From: Argopecten irradians
Lineage: Eukaryota > Mollusca > Bivalvia > Pectinida > Pectinidae
Assembly: GCF_041381155.1 (NCBI RefSeq)
Contig: NC_091144.1
Coordinates: 32,482,980-32,546,979 of the forward strand
DNA: 64,000 nt
Direction: 5' to 3'
Of the stretch, positions 1 through 10,393 are shown piece by piece; the stretch's first letter is position 1, and every line of letters starts with the position of its first letter. The notes under the pieces were generated by a model. That model was given only the letters and a program-made list of their open reading frames with translations. It searched no databases and was not told where the DNA came from. The position numbers and the translations under genes are program-made.

Positions 1-458
1 GTGGTCAATTTACACCTGGACATCACACACGTGCGGCGTCTTTTTAACAACTAACCCCCGTGGCGATCAATTGTATATGACACTTAATGGTTGTTGAATT
101 AACAGGCAATTTATTCAAGCAGATGACATTTTCAGATAACCCACTATGCTGTCTGCAGCTAAGTGCACTGGACTGGTACAGTCCTCTTAATATCTAGGCC
201 TATAAAATTTGTGAAAATCTGATAATATTTCTTATGATACATTAGTATTGCTATACATACAAGGAAACTATTAACACAGCTAGCAGGCCTACATGTAATT
301 TCTCGAAAGGCTTGAAAAGGTAAAAAATATATTTTCTAATTTCAATATTTATTTCAGAGATAGCTTAATTCAATTGTTATAATTGATATGAAATACAAAG
401 TACAGAAGAAGAAAAATGATGATGTCTTTTTTTTTTAGATGTTTCTTAATATTATTTA

Positions 459-800
459 AAGATGCTCCACCGCTGACAAATGGTAAATTTTAACTATCAA
501 AAACAGGAGCAGACGATTTAGTATTTTTCTTCAGTTACAAAAGTTACTTACTTTACACCATTACCACCATTGAACAGTTTGTGAGCTTCTAATTTTATTT
601 CAAGTTAAAAACATGAAATATAATTAATTGCATCCCGAAAAAAATCCGTGTTACTATATCCTATATGGAATGAAGTACTGATTGCGCATGCACCAAAGGC
701 GAAATAAATTATTCTATATTATTGTTTGTGTTAATTAGACATATATATACACGATTAAACACCAATTATTGTACGATGGTGAATATCAAATTAAAACATT
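459..800 (+). repeat. Dispersed element, GATGCTCCACCGCTGAC family, copy a (3' end lost)
   Basis: The stretch opens with GATGCTCCACCGCTGAC and continues with an internal sequence that recurs near 21011, 44716 and, inverted, 46590. The copy at 21011-21514 ends in the inverse of this start (GCGGTGGAGCATC), which shows the family has terminal inverted repeats. This copy lacks that right end. It has no coding capacity and is probably a non-autonomous DNA transposon remnant. Confidence 0.6.
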
Positions 801-1276
801 ATTCGAAATTGTTTAGAAATACATACGCATATGATTTGATCAGGAAAATTAAATATCACCTCATATATCTCGATCTGTATTATTATTTTTTTTTATAAAA
901 ATGTGTAAGTAACTAAAAAAAGGCACATTATCTATTTTTGTCCCTTAAAATGTTTTTTTTTTTTTTTTTTGTGAAATACATAAATTTATATTTTGTAGAC
1001 ATCTTATCAATCTGATTAAGATTTCAATCATGTGATTTCTAAGTACTATAGGTTAATTTTACACATGGAAATCATTCAGCAATATAATTAAGCCATAGGC
1101 AAATTAATTCGTGATCACTAAACACTATTGTATTGTTTTATCCTCATTAAATTACCTTAACTACTTACATACTATTACTTCTATACTGAAAAAAAATCAG
1201 TAAACAAAAAGTTATCATATTCATTGTAAATGTTTTCCACATGGCTTATATATGTGCCAACCAATGCCAAACAGAT

Positions 1277-1806
1277 ACAGTGGAACTCGGTTAATACGAA
1301 CTCAAATGGATCGAGATAAAACTTTGAGTTATCCGAATGTTCAAATTAAGCGAGTTATCATGTCAACTGATGTCTACTCACCTGACTATCTCTTTACTTA
1401 GTATAGATAGACTATAGTTCCATGTCGTTAAACGATGTGAACAAGAGAGATGTCAAAATCACCAATGGTAGTTGCAAAATTATAACAAGAAAACCTAGAT
1501 ATTTTGAAATGCCGTTCTATGGCATATTCATGGAAAAGAAATCAGCATTTTCGGCGCTTGAGGTCTCGTTGTCCAAAAAATCTCAATTCAAGTGATAAGA
1601 ACATTTTATGTATGAATTTTATTTCATTCAGACTCAAAATATATATCGCATTATCCAAGTTCTTTGAGTTTTCCGAATTCGAATTACATGTATCCTAGTT
1701 CTTGAAACAAAGATGAAGAGGGAATTCGGCCGGGACAGTCAAAGTACTTTTTATGAAGCCGGGTTGTCAAATTATCCTGAGTTCGTATCAACCAAGTTCC
1801 ACTGTA
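1277..1806. mobile_element. Short inverted-repeat element (MITE-like) flanked by TA
   Basis: The left end CAGTGGAACTCGGTTAATAC is matched in inverse by the right end, which reads GTATCAACCAAGTTCCACTG on the plus strand. The inverted repeats are about 28 bp with three or so mismatches. The element is flanked by TA on both sides, as expected for Tc1/mariner-type targets (inference). The ~530 bp interior has no transposase; a 64-codon open frame inside it is not meaningful. Confidence 0.65.
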
Positions 1807-2112
1807 TTACATCAAATATTGATGGAATCAGCAAAATAAAAATAAAGAGAAACAATGAAATTTTCAATTGAAATACATGTATAATGTATAGTATATGCAT
1901 GTATACTGAAGATCTGCTTTTAGCCAGCTTATGAGTATAGGAAATTGATGAATGTAGCGATTATCTCTTTTTCTTTTTAAAGCCCCAAAACTTGAATACC
2001 TTCAAACCCATGAATCTCCGTAACAACGGTCTTTCCTAAATACCTGTGTTCTTGACTGCATGGTTCAATGGTAGATGAAGGTGATGACAAGGTGACAGAA
2101 AGTGTTGTAACC

Positions 2113-5100
2113 ATGGCAACCAGCCTGAGACTTCATACATCGCTGATTGGTGAAATTTGTTTGAGGATTTTCTTCGCAATATTCTTTTAGTAAGTAACAT
2201 TGAATAAGGAGATACTTTATATATATTAGACTTTCTTTTGATTCAGTTCTTTTTTATAATAACATCATATCAATATTCAATAGTTTATAGTTTTATTAAA
2301 TTAGTTTAAAATCCTATACACAGCAAGAGTCATTTAAGGACGTTTCAGGTTTGTTCAAGTGAAGGAAAGCCGGAGTGCCTGAAGAAAAACCACCGACCAG
2401 TGGTCAGTACCTGGCAACTGCCCCACATGTGATTTGAACTTGTAACCCAGAGGTGGAGGGCTTCTGGTAATATGTCGGGTCATCTTAACCATGCACTCAG
2501 CCACTGTGGCCATCTTGTCAATTAAGTTTGTTGAAATGAAATGAAACGTTTGATAATTATTTAAATCTCAAATTACATGTAAACAGATATTCTGTATTCA
2601 ATTGATCAAGTCAATCCAATTCCCCTACAGTAAGATGTTTGTTTATTGAAATGTTGAATTTTGTTGTTGTGCAGTATTTCCGACGATGCTGTTCCTTTTC
2701 GGAGGAAGATTCAGCCAGAGGAATTCTGGTTGTATCAGTTCCCGCGGACACCGAGTTACTATCCAGGTCGATGGCTATGGGTAAATATCACTTGTTTGCT
2801 TAGATCAAATATACATACCCAACCTACTATACATTTGGGCCGGGTATGAATTGGTACCAGTAACACTGGATGGTAGTCAAGGAGCACTGCCTCAGAAACT
2901 CACTTGGGCACAATTTTCTAGACTTTCTTGTAGGTTTCCGATTATTTAATGCATATCTATGTATTTTTATAATGTTTTTGTCCAAAACAAACATAACGAC
3001 CATTTTGTTAAATATCTATGGTACCGAACACATGATGTCAAGTTCATTATTTGTAGACTTACCATATAATTTTCCTTCCAAAAGACATATATATATATAT
3101 GTGAAAAGAAATCTTTGTAAAAATATTCTTGTATCACTTCAGTTTCTACATATGATGGATTTCAATTTTAAAAATTTTATTTTAAATCTGCTGTGTTTAC
3201 ATCAAACTATATCCTTGAAGTTTTGAAAATATCACTTATATTTACAATATCTGAAGGCTACAAAGGCCTTGTGCCATAAAGGGAATTGGTTTAAAGACAC
3301 ACAACTGTGTACGATGTACATTGTATTTGTTTCTATCAAGTCTAACAGTGTTTAGAAAGATTTTTGTTACTTTAGTCAATTTTACCCTAAATATTGTCCC
3401 CTCCCATATAATAGTCTTCTGGAGGTTGAGGACCATATACATTAAAAATTGGTTTTACTGAATTTCTTGGGACCAACAGAATTACTATAGTTCGTTATAC
3501 ACATATTCCATACCCCGTTTACACAACTTACATTTTGGTTCATTTATAAGCCCCCCTTTGTTACAATTATTTAAGCGCCCTTTAAAGGCCCACTACCTTT
3601 CCGAAACGGCTTTTAATTTTTAAAATGGGAATGTAAAACAAGATCGATAATTTTGTAGAGTCGCAAAAATTATTAACTTACCGTTAATACATCATATTCA
3701 TCACCTTCTAAACGATTTGATTAAAATAAATAAAATGTTTATTTTCCTAACGCGGGTCGTATTATGTTCCCGCTGTCATCCTAAATACCGCGCGGTAGTT
3801 GACTATCACTGCGCCAGACGGCAAAACAGCGAATTTACTCTCCACTGTTTTCATATATTACGCAGGAAATCTTGCATGTGTTTGGTGTCGTAACCTTATT
3901 TTAGGTCATCGGTATGCATTTTCTGATGTTATTAATGTTTTAAGAAACCTTTATATTTTGCTCCGGAAAGGTAATGGGCCTTTAAGCAACATTTTTGGGA
4001 ATGAAAATTAGTATGTTACAATAATTACCAGTAATTTGTTGTAAGTGTGTTCATTACAAACTTGTATTACTGTAATTCACAATTTTTATTGGCCTTATGC
4101 CATAGCAGGTTTGTGCAAAATTCTAGTGAATTTGCTTCAGTAGTTTTAGAGACAAAGTCAAAAATGTATATTATTTCTTTCCTGTTTTCAGAGAACAATA
4201 TTTGGTGCTCCTATTATTGTGATAGGAATCGTCTACACCTGGAAAAAGGATTTAATGGACCTAAAACAAGCTTTTCTAGGTAAATATATGTTGATGGCAT
4301 TCAGGAAAATAAAACTAACATACAGTCTACTTCAGTAGAGAGATTACACAGAGAGTATGTAGGTACATGATGGGGGTGATTTTGGACATCGTACGTCATA
4401 CAGCATATATGGTAGGCCTAACTGTATGGTGAGACTTTTATACCAATACGATTTATACATGTACAAAAACTGAAAACAATTGTAAAAAAAAAACCTCTGC
4501 AATTTATGCACAGGTGTGACTTTTCAGCTGGAAAATATGGTACTTCACAAACAGTGGTATACAGTCAAACCTGTCTATAAAGATCACATATGAGATCAAG
4601 AAAAAGTGCTCTTATAGCCAAACTTGTAATTAATGAAAATAAGTGTAACATATAAAATTTAATTATCTTAATTTCTGATTAATGATTTCCACACCTTTGA
4701 CTACTGTATACAAAAAAAAAGAGAAATATTGACTTGTATATGCTTGACACACTAATGGCTGGTAATTAATAGTAAATTAACTTATTACAGGTGTGATATT
4801 ATCTATATTCCTGACTGGATCTGTAACCAACTGTATCAAATTAGGAGTGGGCAGGTAAGTACAATACTGCATTCATAGTAATTAGTACCGAGGTAAATAC
4901 TTAATACCGTATTTACTGTAATAAGTGCCTGGGTAAGTACTTAACATAGATCGTCCCTTCTGTGACGTCATACGTTTGTAACGTCGCTATCCAGATCCCG
5001 CCAAACATATTTTATTTCTCCGTACCCATATATTACAACTGCTCTGAAATCGGCATTGGAGTATTTCGTCTAGAACCTTTTAGAGTGTTTACTTGAAGTG

Positions 5101-8100
5101 TATCAATCTAAAGGTGTGACAATTGGAAAATATAGTATAATTTTGAAGATTCATGCATGAAGTCAAATCCAAGAATCATAATAGTCGCTAAACAATCAGA
5201 TGGAATACACATGGATTTACGGGGATCCAAAATGAAAAACTTCACGTAAGCAGTAACAAATGAATGCCTGTTATCATTATAATTATATACCTATCTTTTT
5301 GCAGAATTGAAATAAATTTACACAGTATATGGATGCCGAAAGAAGTTAGTGGTGCTTTGAATGGAAACATTTAAATTTCGAGGTTCAATAGGCACTATAC
5401 TGAAGATATTGGTATGCTAATTTTGGTCCTGAAACAGACAAAAAAATACAGAAATAAAATCGCTCGAAAATATTTTCATTTTATTTTTTTGTTAAAATCT
5501 TTACTTATAATTTGAAAGATGCTATAACGGAAAATATTCCATTTTAATACAGTACCACACAGAGCAAATTATTTGTCTCAGAAAAAGATGATATATTTCT
5601 TGCTGAATTAGACTCATTTTGAAAGTTTGAGGTCAGGCCTACATATACATGTAGCTTGAAAACTAATGGTTTGTTATATTTTATATAACAAATAAATGAA
5701 ATCATCAAGATATGTAATTATTGTGTTATCTGGTATGCTCCAATAATATAATAAATATAGAAAATTAGCTAGGGTAAATGAATAATAAAAAACGTTGAAA
5801 AGTGCTACCGATTCGCCTATTTTTATTTTACATTTTCAGGCCAAAATTTAAGGGGTATTAGGAAGGAAATTGGTCATATTTTGAAAAATAATGCAGTGAG
5901 GTACCCTTTTTATTGACTTTTCTTATTGCAAATAATCCAATCTTCATGGAAATTCTAAAAAATTGATTTTTCTTGGGACCTTCTTTTTTTCAGAAAAAAA
6001 GAAAACATGACTATTTTGATGCAATTTTTCACTAAAATTGGGTCAGGATTTAATTTTAAAATAATGATATTACGGGCATATTATCTATATGTTAAGGGAT
6101 GGTACAGGGAGGAAATATTATTTATTTAAAAATCCTTAAAATCCGGAATATTAAGTCATTAGTACATATCTTTAAGCAACCCTGGAAGAAAAATTAACAC
6201 GGTGACTTATGATTTTTATGCATTTTTTCTGATCAGAGTATACCTAAAATCAAAATATCAAAATATGAACGAAATCCTTGAGATGAAACCAGAAGGGACG
6301 GTATACCTTAATAACATATTCGCAATAATTATCTCCCAGGGTGCTTAAGAATTGTAACAAAGGGCGGCACTTATTAGGGAACCAAAATGTAAGCTGTGGC
6401 AGAAATCTGGCGGCGCTTATTAGGGAACCAAAATGTAAGCTGTGGCAGAAATCTGGACGATCTGAAAATGACCATATAGACCTGTGTATAAAGCAGTTCA
6501 TGATCAGCTTTTGTCCTTCATTCCATATCCCCATTAATAATTATGTTTTCTGACATATTATCCAGACCCTCAGTTTCTGGGTCACAAATTCAAATACCAT
6601 GTGGGACAGTTGCCAGGTAGTACTGATTATTGCTGGTCTATGGATTTTACTATTGGTACTCTGGCTTTCCTCCACCTACAATTCTGCCATGTCCTTAAAT
6701 GACCCTGGCTGTTAATGGGATGTTAGACCAAGGACAAAAAACCAAATTCTTCAAGTCATTTTCTCTATAGTTTATAACCCACAGGAACATGAGAGATGAA
6801 AAGACTAGTTTCCCTCTATCAAGTCTTATTTCTTCTTTCCAATTTATTTCAAAATATGTTAATTATGCTGACATATGGTATATCATTTCATTTACAGGCC
6901 CCGTCCAGATTTCATGGCTCGCTGTTTCCCCGACGGAGATTTCAATAACGACTTTCGTTGTTCAGGAAACGAGGTGGATGTTATACAAGGGTATAAAAGT
7001 TTTCCCAGCGGCCATTCTTCTTGTAAGTATTATAATATCACTATGTAAAAATCACAAGTTTTCCCAGCGGCCATTCTTCTTGTAAGTATCTAACGTGGAT
7101 CTGTCAAGTAGATACAGATATATCTTATGTGAAAGATATGGCTAGTCAGCATGAGGCTCACTGAATGCAGACCAGCCAAAACTGTCACACTCCTCTTTGA
7201 ATGTTTTCTTACAACGCTTAAAAAGAACAATAATTTATCTCTCATTCTTTTTAGATAACATTCATTACAAGCATGTCTGTATGTGTCAATATTGAGGATG
7301 TTATTATTTGTGTTTTTATATTTATTTTAAAGACATATTCTACCAAGTACATGTAGTTACTGTTGAACTTCTTTTTTACAGTTGCTTTCAGTAGCCTTGG
7401 TTACCTGGCCCTGTACGTTGCGGGGAAGCTTCAATGTTTTAGTCGCCGTGGACGCGGTCAGACATGGAGGCTGTGCTGTGTTGTTTGTTTACTGCTTTGG
7501 CCAGTAATGATTGCTGTATCTCGTACTGCTGACTATCACCATCACTGGCAAGGTAGGTCATGGGGTCAGACAGGGGTCATAGGGTAAGTCGTGTGGTCAC
7601 ACAGGGGTCTTAGGTTAGGTCATGGGGTCACAGGATAGGTCATCAGGTCAAACAGGGGTCACAGGGTAGGTCAAACAGGGGTCACAGGGTAGGTCAAACA
7701 GGGGTCACAGGGTAGGTCAAACATGGTAGGTCGTGAGGTCACACAGGGGTCATAGAGTAGGTCATGGGGCCATAGAGTAGGTCATAAAGTCACATACTGC
7801 TCATAGTGTATGTCATGGGGTCACATAGGGGTCACATGGTAGGTCATGGCGTCTCAAAGGGGTCAAAAGGTTTAGGTCATGGGGTCACACAAGGGTCATA
7901 GAGTAGGTCATAGGGTAGGACATGAAGTCACACACGCCTAATACTGTAGGTCAAGGGGTCACACAGGGGTCATAGTGTAGGTCATGGGGTCAAACAAAGG
8001 ATGCAGGGTAGATCAGTGGTCATAGAGTAGGTCATAGGTCAAACAAGGGTTGCAGGGTAGGTCATTGGGTCACACAGGAGTCACAGAATATAGGTTATCT

Positions 8101-8486
8101 GGTTAAGTAGGAGTCACAGGGTAAATAATGGGGTCACACAAGGGTCATGGAGTAGGAAAAGAGTTCAAAAAGGGGTTCAGGTTATAGGACATGGCTTCAA
8201 ATAGGTGTCACAAGGTAGGTCATGAGGTTACAAAGGTCGATCATTTACAATACTGTAGATCACTACTATTGCACATCAATGAGTCTATGATGTTTTGTTT
8301 ACAGATGTGAGTGTCGGGTCAGTCCTAGGAATGATCATTGCCTACGTATGTTACCGACAGTACTACCCAGCTATCAACAAACTAAACTCGGACATACCTT
8401 ACATGTCACTGCCACAGGAAGTAGAAACACCGTCAACACCACTCTACTCTAACTCACCCAATGATGATGTCCTGAAGATGGTGTGA
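2113..8486 (+). CDS. PLPP5: Phospholipid phosphatase, PLPP4/PLPP5-like (PAP2 superfamily)
   Basis: Seven exons join in phase: 2113-2189, 2675-2780, 4192-4279, 4791-4854, 6898-7022, 7382-7552, 8305-8486. They give 813 nt and 270 aa, close to human PLPP4 and PLPP5 (about 264-271 aa). Every junction is GT-AG. The three PAP2 catalytic motifs are intact: K107-x6-RP (KLGVGRPRP), PSGH at 148-151 and SR-x5-H at 200-207 (SRTADYHH). The IQPEEFWLY block near residue 37 and the tail motif AYVCYRQYYP are diagnostic of the PLPP4/5 subgroup. Hydrophobic stretches match the family's multi-pass membrane topology. The family dephosphorylates lipid phosphates such as phosphatidate and diacylglycerol pyrophosphate at membranes. 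The start ATG was chosen because exon 1 (MATSLRLHTSLIGE) leads straight into the first membrane helix and splices in phase through a shared Tyr codon. Exon 5 has its 3' end duplicated in the next intron (see 6997-7089). PLPP4 and PLPP5 cannot be separated by eye, so the symbol marks the pair. Confidence 0.93.
2362..2512 (+). repeat. SINE-like repeat in PLPP intron 1
   Basis: The segment running from AAAGCCGGAGTGCCTG through CCACCGACCAGTGG to the TTAACCATGCACTCAGCCAC tail matches the layout of a SINE-like repeat common in mollusc genomes. Related sequence is at 9395-9545 and, reversed, at 6545-6735. It is fully intronic and does not disturb the exons. Confidence 0.45.
2781..4191. other. PLPP intron 2
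   Basis: Intron between exons 2 and 3, starting GTAAAT and ending TTTTCAG. The only structure I recognise is the TTAA-flanked inverted-repeat element at 3582-3985. The 118-codon open frame at 2870-3226 is AT-rich and has no domain or splice support. Confidence 0.7.
3582..3985. mobile_element. Inverted-repeat element flanked by TTAA
   Basis: The left end TTAAAGGCCCACTACCTTTC is matched inversely by the right end GGAAAGGTAATGGGCCTTTAA. The inverted repeats are about 20-24 bp with one mismatch in the core. Both extremities carry TTAA, the target used by piggyBac-type transposons; the class assignment is inference. The interior of about 360 bp has no transposase. Confidence 0.6.
6360..6462. repeat. 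Two-copy tandem duplication in PLPP intron 4
   Basis: A segment starting CTTATTAGGGAACCAAAATG and ending at GGCAGAAATCTGG occurs twice back to back, with the GCGGCACTTATTAGG edge slightly varied. The two copies are nearly identical, so the duplication looks recent. The open frames on both strands across it simply reflect the repeat. Confidence 0.75.
6545..6735 (-). repeat. SINE-like repeat, reversed, in PLPP intron 4
   Basis: Read on the minus strand this matches the organisation of the repeat at 2362-2512. The plus strand shows GGCTTTCCTCC, then CCTTAAATGACCCTGGCTG and GGGATGTTAGACC, a 3' end type often seen in mollusc SINE-like repeats (family recollection, not a search). It is intronic. 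Confidence 0.45.
6997..7089 (+). repeat. Duplicated exon-5 end and splice donor of the PLPP gene
   Basis: A 34-bp sequence spanning the last codons of exon 5 (the PSGHSS catalytic motif) and the donor GTAAGTAT is at 6997-7030 and is repeated exactly at 7056-7089, 59 bp downstream inside intron 5. The first donor, at 7023, is the productive one because it splices in phase into exon 6 (SGHSS-FAFS). Using the copied donor at 7082 would keep 59 extra nucleotides and meet an in-frame TAA at 7046-7048, truncating the enzyme right after its second catalytic motif. Confidence 0.9.
7553..8250 (+). repeat. Degenerate GGTCA minisatellite in PLPP intron 6
   Basis: Almost all of intron 6 is an imperfect array built from AGGTCATGGGGTCACACAGG-like units of roughly 25-35 bp. 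AGGTCA and GGGTCA hexamers occur dozens of times in one orientation, often two bases apart (AGGTCAtgGGGTCA, AGGTCAtcAGGTCA starting near 7618-7640). Copies diverge increasingly towards 8250. Exon 7 follows at 8305. Confidence 0.85.
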
Positions 8487-9394
8487 TATTGTGTTAATTA
8501 GGAACATTGTATTTAAATTGTTGTTGTTGTTTATCTCTAAGACACTCAAATGTTGTTTGTTATATTGTTGTTAAATGTTGATATCAATCTGCATAACCAA
8601 GGATAATAATATAGTATCGTAAACCACGCTATTTTTGTGAGATACTGTATTGCGGGTTATTTTCGCAGGCGGAAATTTGAAGGTAAAATTAGAAAATGAA
8701 ATTTAAGCGAATCCAAATTTTGTGATTTGGCTTGAAGTATTTATGTCATTCAAGCGCTTTTTCACGTAGAAAAATTTCATGACCAATATGATGGTTCGCA
8801 AAATCACGAAAATATCAACCTTGCGAAAATAACAGCTGGGATATACAGTTATTTTGCAAAAGAACTTTAACACAAATTCAAATGTTTTCCGAATATTGTA
8901 TAAAAGGTAACATGAATGCACAGTTGTGCATAAGAGCCCTTGATTGCAAATGTTTGTATTGTGAATATTTAAAGTATTTTATATTTAAGTGGTTTACAAT
9001 AATGAAGAGTGATTTGGTGAAGTCATGAATATCTGTACTTTTGTAAGGCAGTATTTCATTTCAATTTAGGTTAAGTTTGAATTACGGTTTTGGGGACAAA
9101 AACAGATATAATTACAGAGACCAAGTATGTAATTAGACCAAATGCAGATTTTAGTTTTAATTTGATTATCGCTCAGGTGTAAAAAAATATTTAATTCAGA
9201 TAAAATTATGTAAATCTAAAAGAATTGTTATCTTCGTTGATATAATTATGATCTTATATTCCCAAATGTGATAAAATGCATGATTAATTATAATTATCAA
9301 ATGTATACAAGGGTAAAATGGAAAGTTTATCGATTGATTGGGAGGTAAACCATATAAATAGTACAAATCATTTTTGATGGCCTGCAAGGGGTCT

Positions 9395-9545
9395 TAGAGT
9401 GGGAGGAAATTGGAGTGTCCAGTGAAATCTCACTTGATCGAGCAGGTGACCCCTGACACATTCATACCTGTGCCGGGGAACAAACCCCAGCTGGCGAGGT
9501 GAAAGGCAGTGGCTTAACCTCTACACCAACCTATCGCCCAAAATG
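9395..9545. repeat. SINE-like repeat
   Basis: The segment carries GGGAGGAAATTGGAGTGTCC, then GATCGAGCAGGTGACCCCTG, then GTGCCGGGGAACAAACCCC and a GTGAAAGGCAGTGGCTTAAC tail. This is the order of blocks in a widespread tRNA-like SINE family of marine invertebrates (from memory of the family). No target-site duplication was established. Confidence 0.5.
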
Positions 9546-10026
9546 TATTATTTTCAATTTAATTGGGTTTTTTTTTTTAAATCAGAATAAGACAAAACAT
9601 TTAATTTGATCTTGCCATATTAATGTAGTCATCAGTCGGTACATCATTTCTCCACATCCTTCTGTTCAATGCATTTAAATCATGACAGCTTAGCAAATTA
9701 AAAGGGAAGAGTTATCTCCCATGCACAATTATCGCAAATATTTCAGAATATTGTGGATTAAAGTGAAAGTATTACATGGCAGTATTGGTAGTATTTATGT
9801 TTAGAAAGTGATTAAATTCTGTTCTCGAGCCTGTTTGTAAGTGAAGTGCGTTTGATAGTTTCTTTTTTTGTTACTTATAGCTGTGACTGTAGTTTGATAG
9901 ATTATATTGACTAGTAATTTAAATCCATAAATGTATTTTGTTAATGCCAATTAAAAGCTCTCAACTGGTCTTGCTTATCTCTCATCATCATCATCAACGA
10001 CATGTTATTATGACTTATTACTATCT

Positions 10027-10240
10027 TATTCTGTTTATGTATCTTACAGAGTTATCTGCCCTTGTAGGTAGGTATTGATTGTGATGTCATGTGTTTGCGA
10101 GCGTAATGTCATACATTTTGGAGAAAAATGTCATACTTTTTGGAGAAAAACAATGTGAATTTCGCTCACAAAATAATGACGTCGCAATGGATACTTAATC
10201 AAAAGGGAGGTAACTCTGTAATATATGCAAAGATGGAATA
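10027..10240. mobile_element. Palindromic element, GAGTTATCTGCCC family, copy 1
   Basis: The inverted ends read CAGAGTTATCTGCCCTTG on the left and GGAGGTAACTCTGTAATATA on the right. The middle has TGATTGTGATGTCATG and AATAATGACGTCGCAATGG, which are near-inverse of each other, so the whole element is a long imperfect hairpin. It has no coding capacity. The same architecture recurs at 13968, 16786, 35313, 36003, 37750, 44829 and 48629. Confidence 0.75.
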
Positions 10241-10393
10241 AACAAATGTCCTAAAATGGATGGCACACCTGTGCACAAGAGAAAATTTTTATATTACCTT
10301 GGGCGTTGTACCTCTACCTTCTGGAAAGATTTGATGTGGCAATGATATTCACTCGATGTTACATTAAAGTGTGTTTGATTTACACAAAATTGT

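Larger units (their letters stand above)
1..2112. other. Upstream non-coding region, repeat-rich
   Basis: No convincing exon is visible on either strand. The short open frames here lack codon structure and recognisable domains. The region holds two dispersed elements that are listed separately (about 459-800 and 1277-1806), poly-T runs (for example 953-970) and AT-rich filler. The first coding exon of the phospholipid phosphatase gene begins at 2113, so its promoter and 5' UTR should lie in the last few hundred bases. I see no TATA box or initiator that I would defend. Confidence 0.6.
4855..6897. other. PLPP intron 4
   Basis: Intron of about 2 kb between exon 4 (ending in the first catalytic motif) and exon 5. 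It contains a ~57-bp tandem duplication (about 6360-6460) and a reversed SINE-like repeat (6545-6735). A GACGTCATACG-type segment lies near 4965-4985. I see no coding sequence in the remainder. Confidence 0.7.
8487..10393. other. 3' flank of the PLPP gene
   Basis: After the TGA at 8484-8486 comes AT-rich sequence with no exon. A clear AATAAA near the stop is absent. The first candidate, GGAATAAAC near 10235, lies at the end of a palindromic element. A SINE-like repeat is at 9395-9545 and a palindromic element at 10027-10240. Open frames of 63-72 codons on the minus strand are AT-rich noise. Confidence 0.6.
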
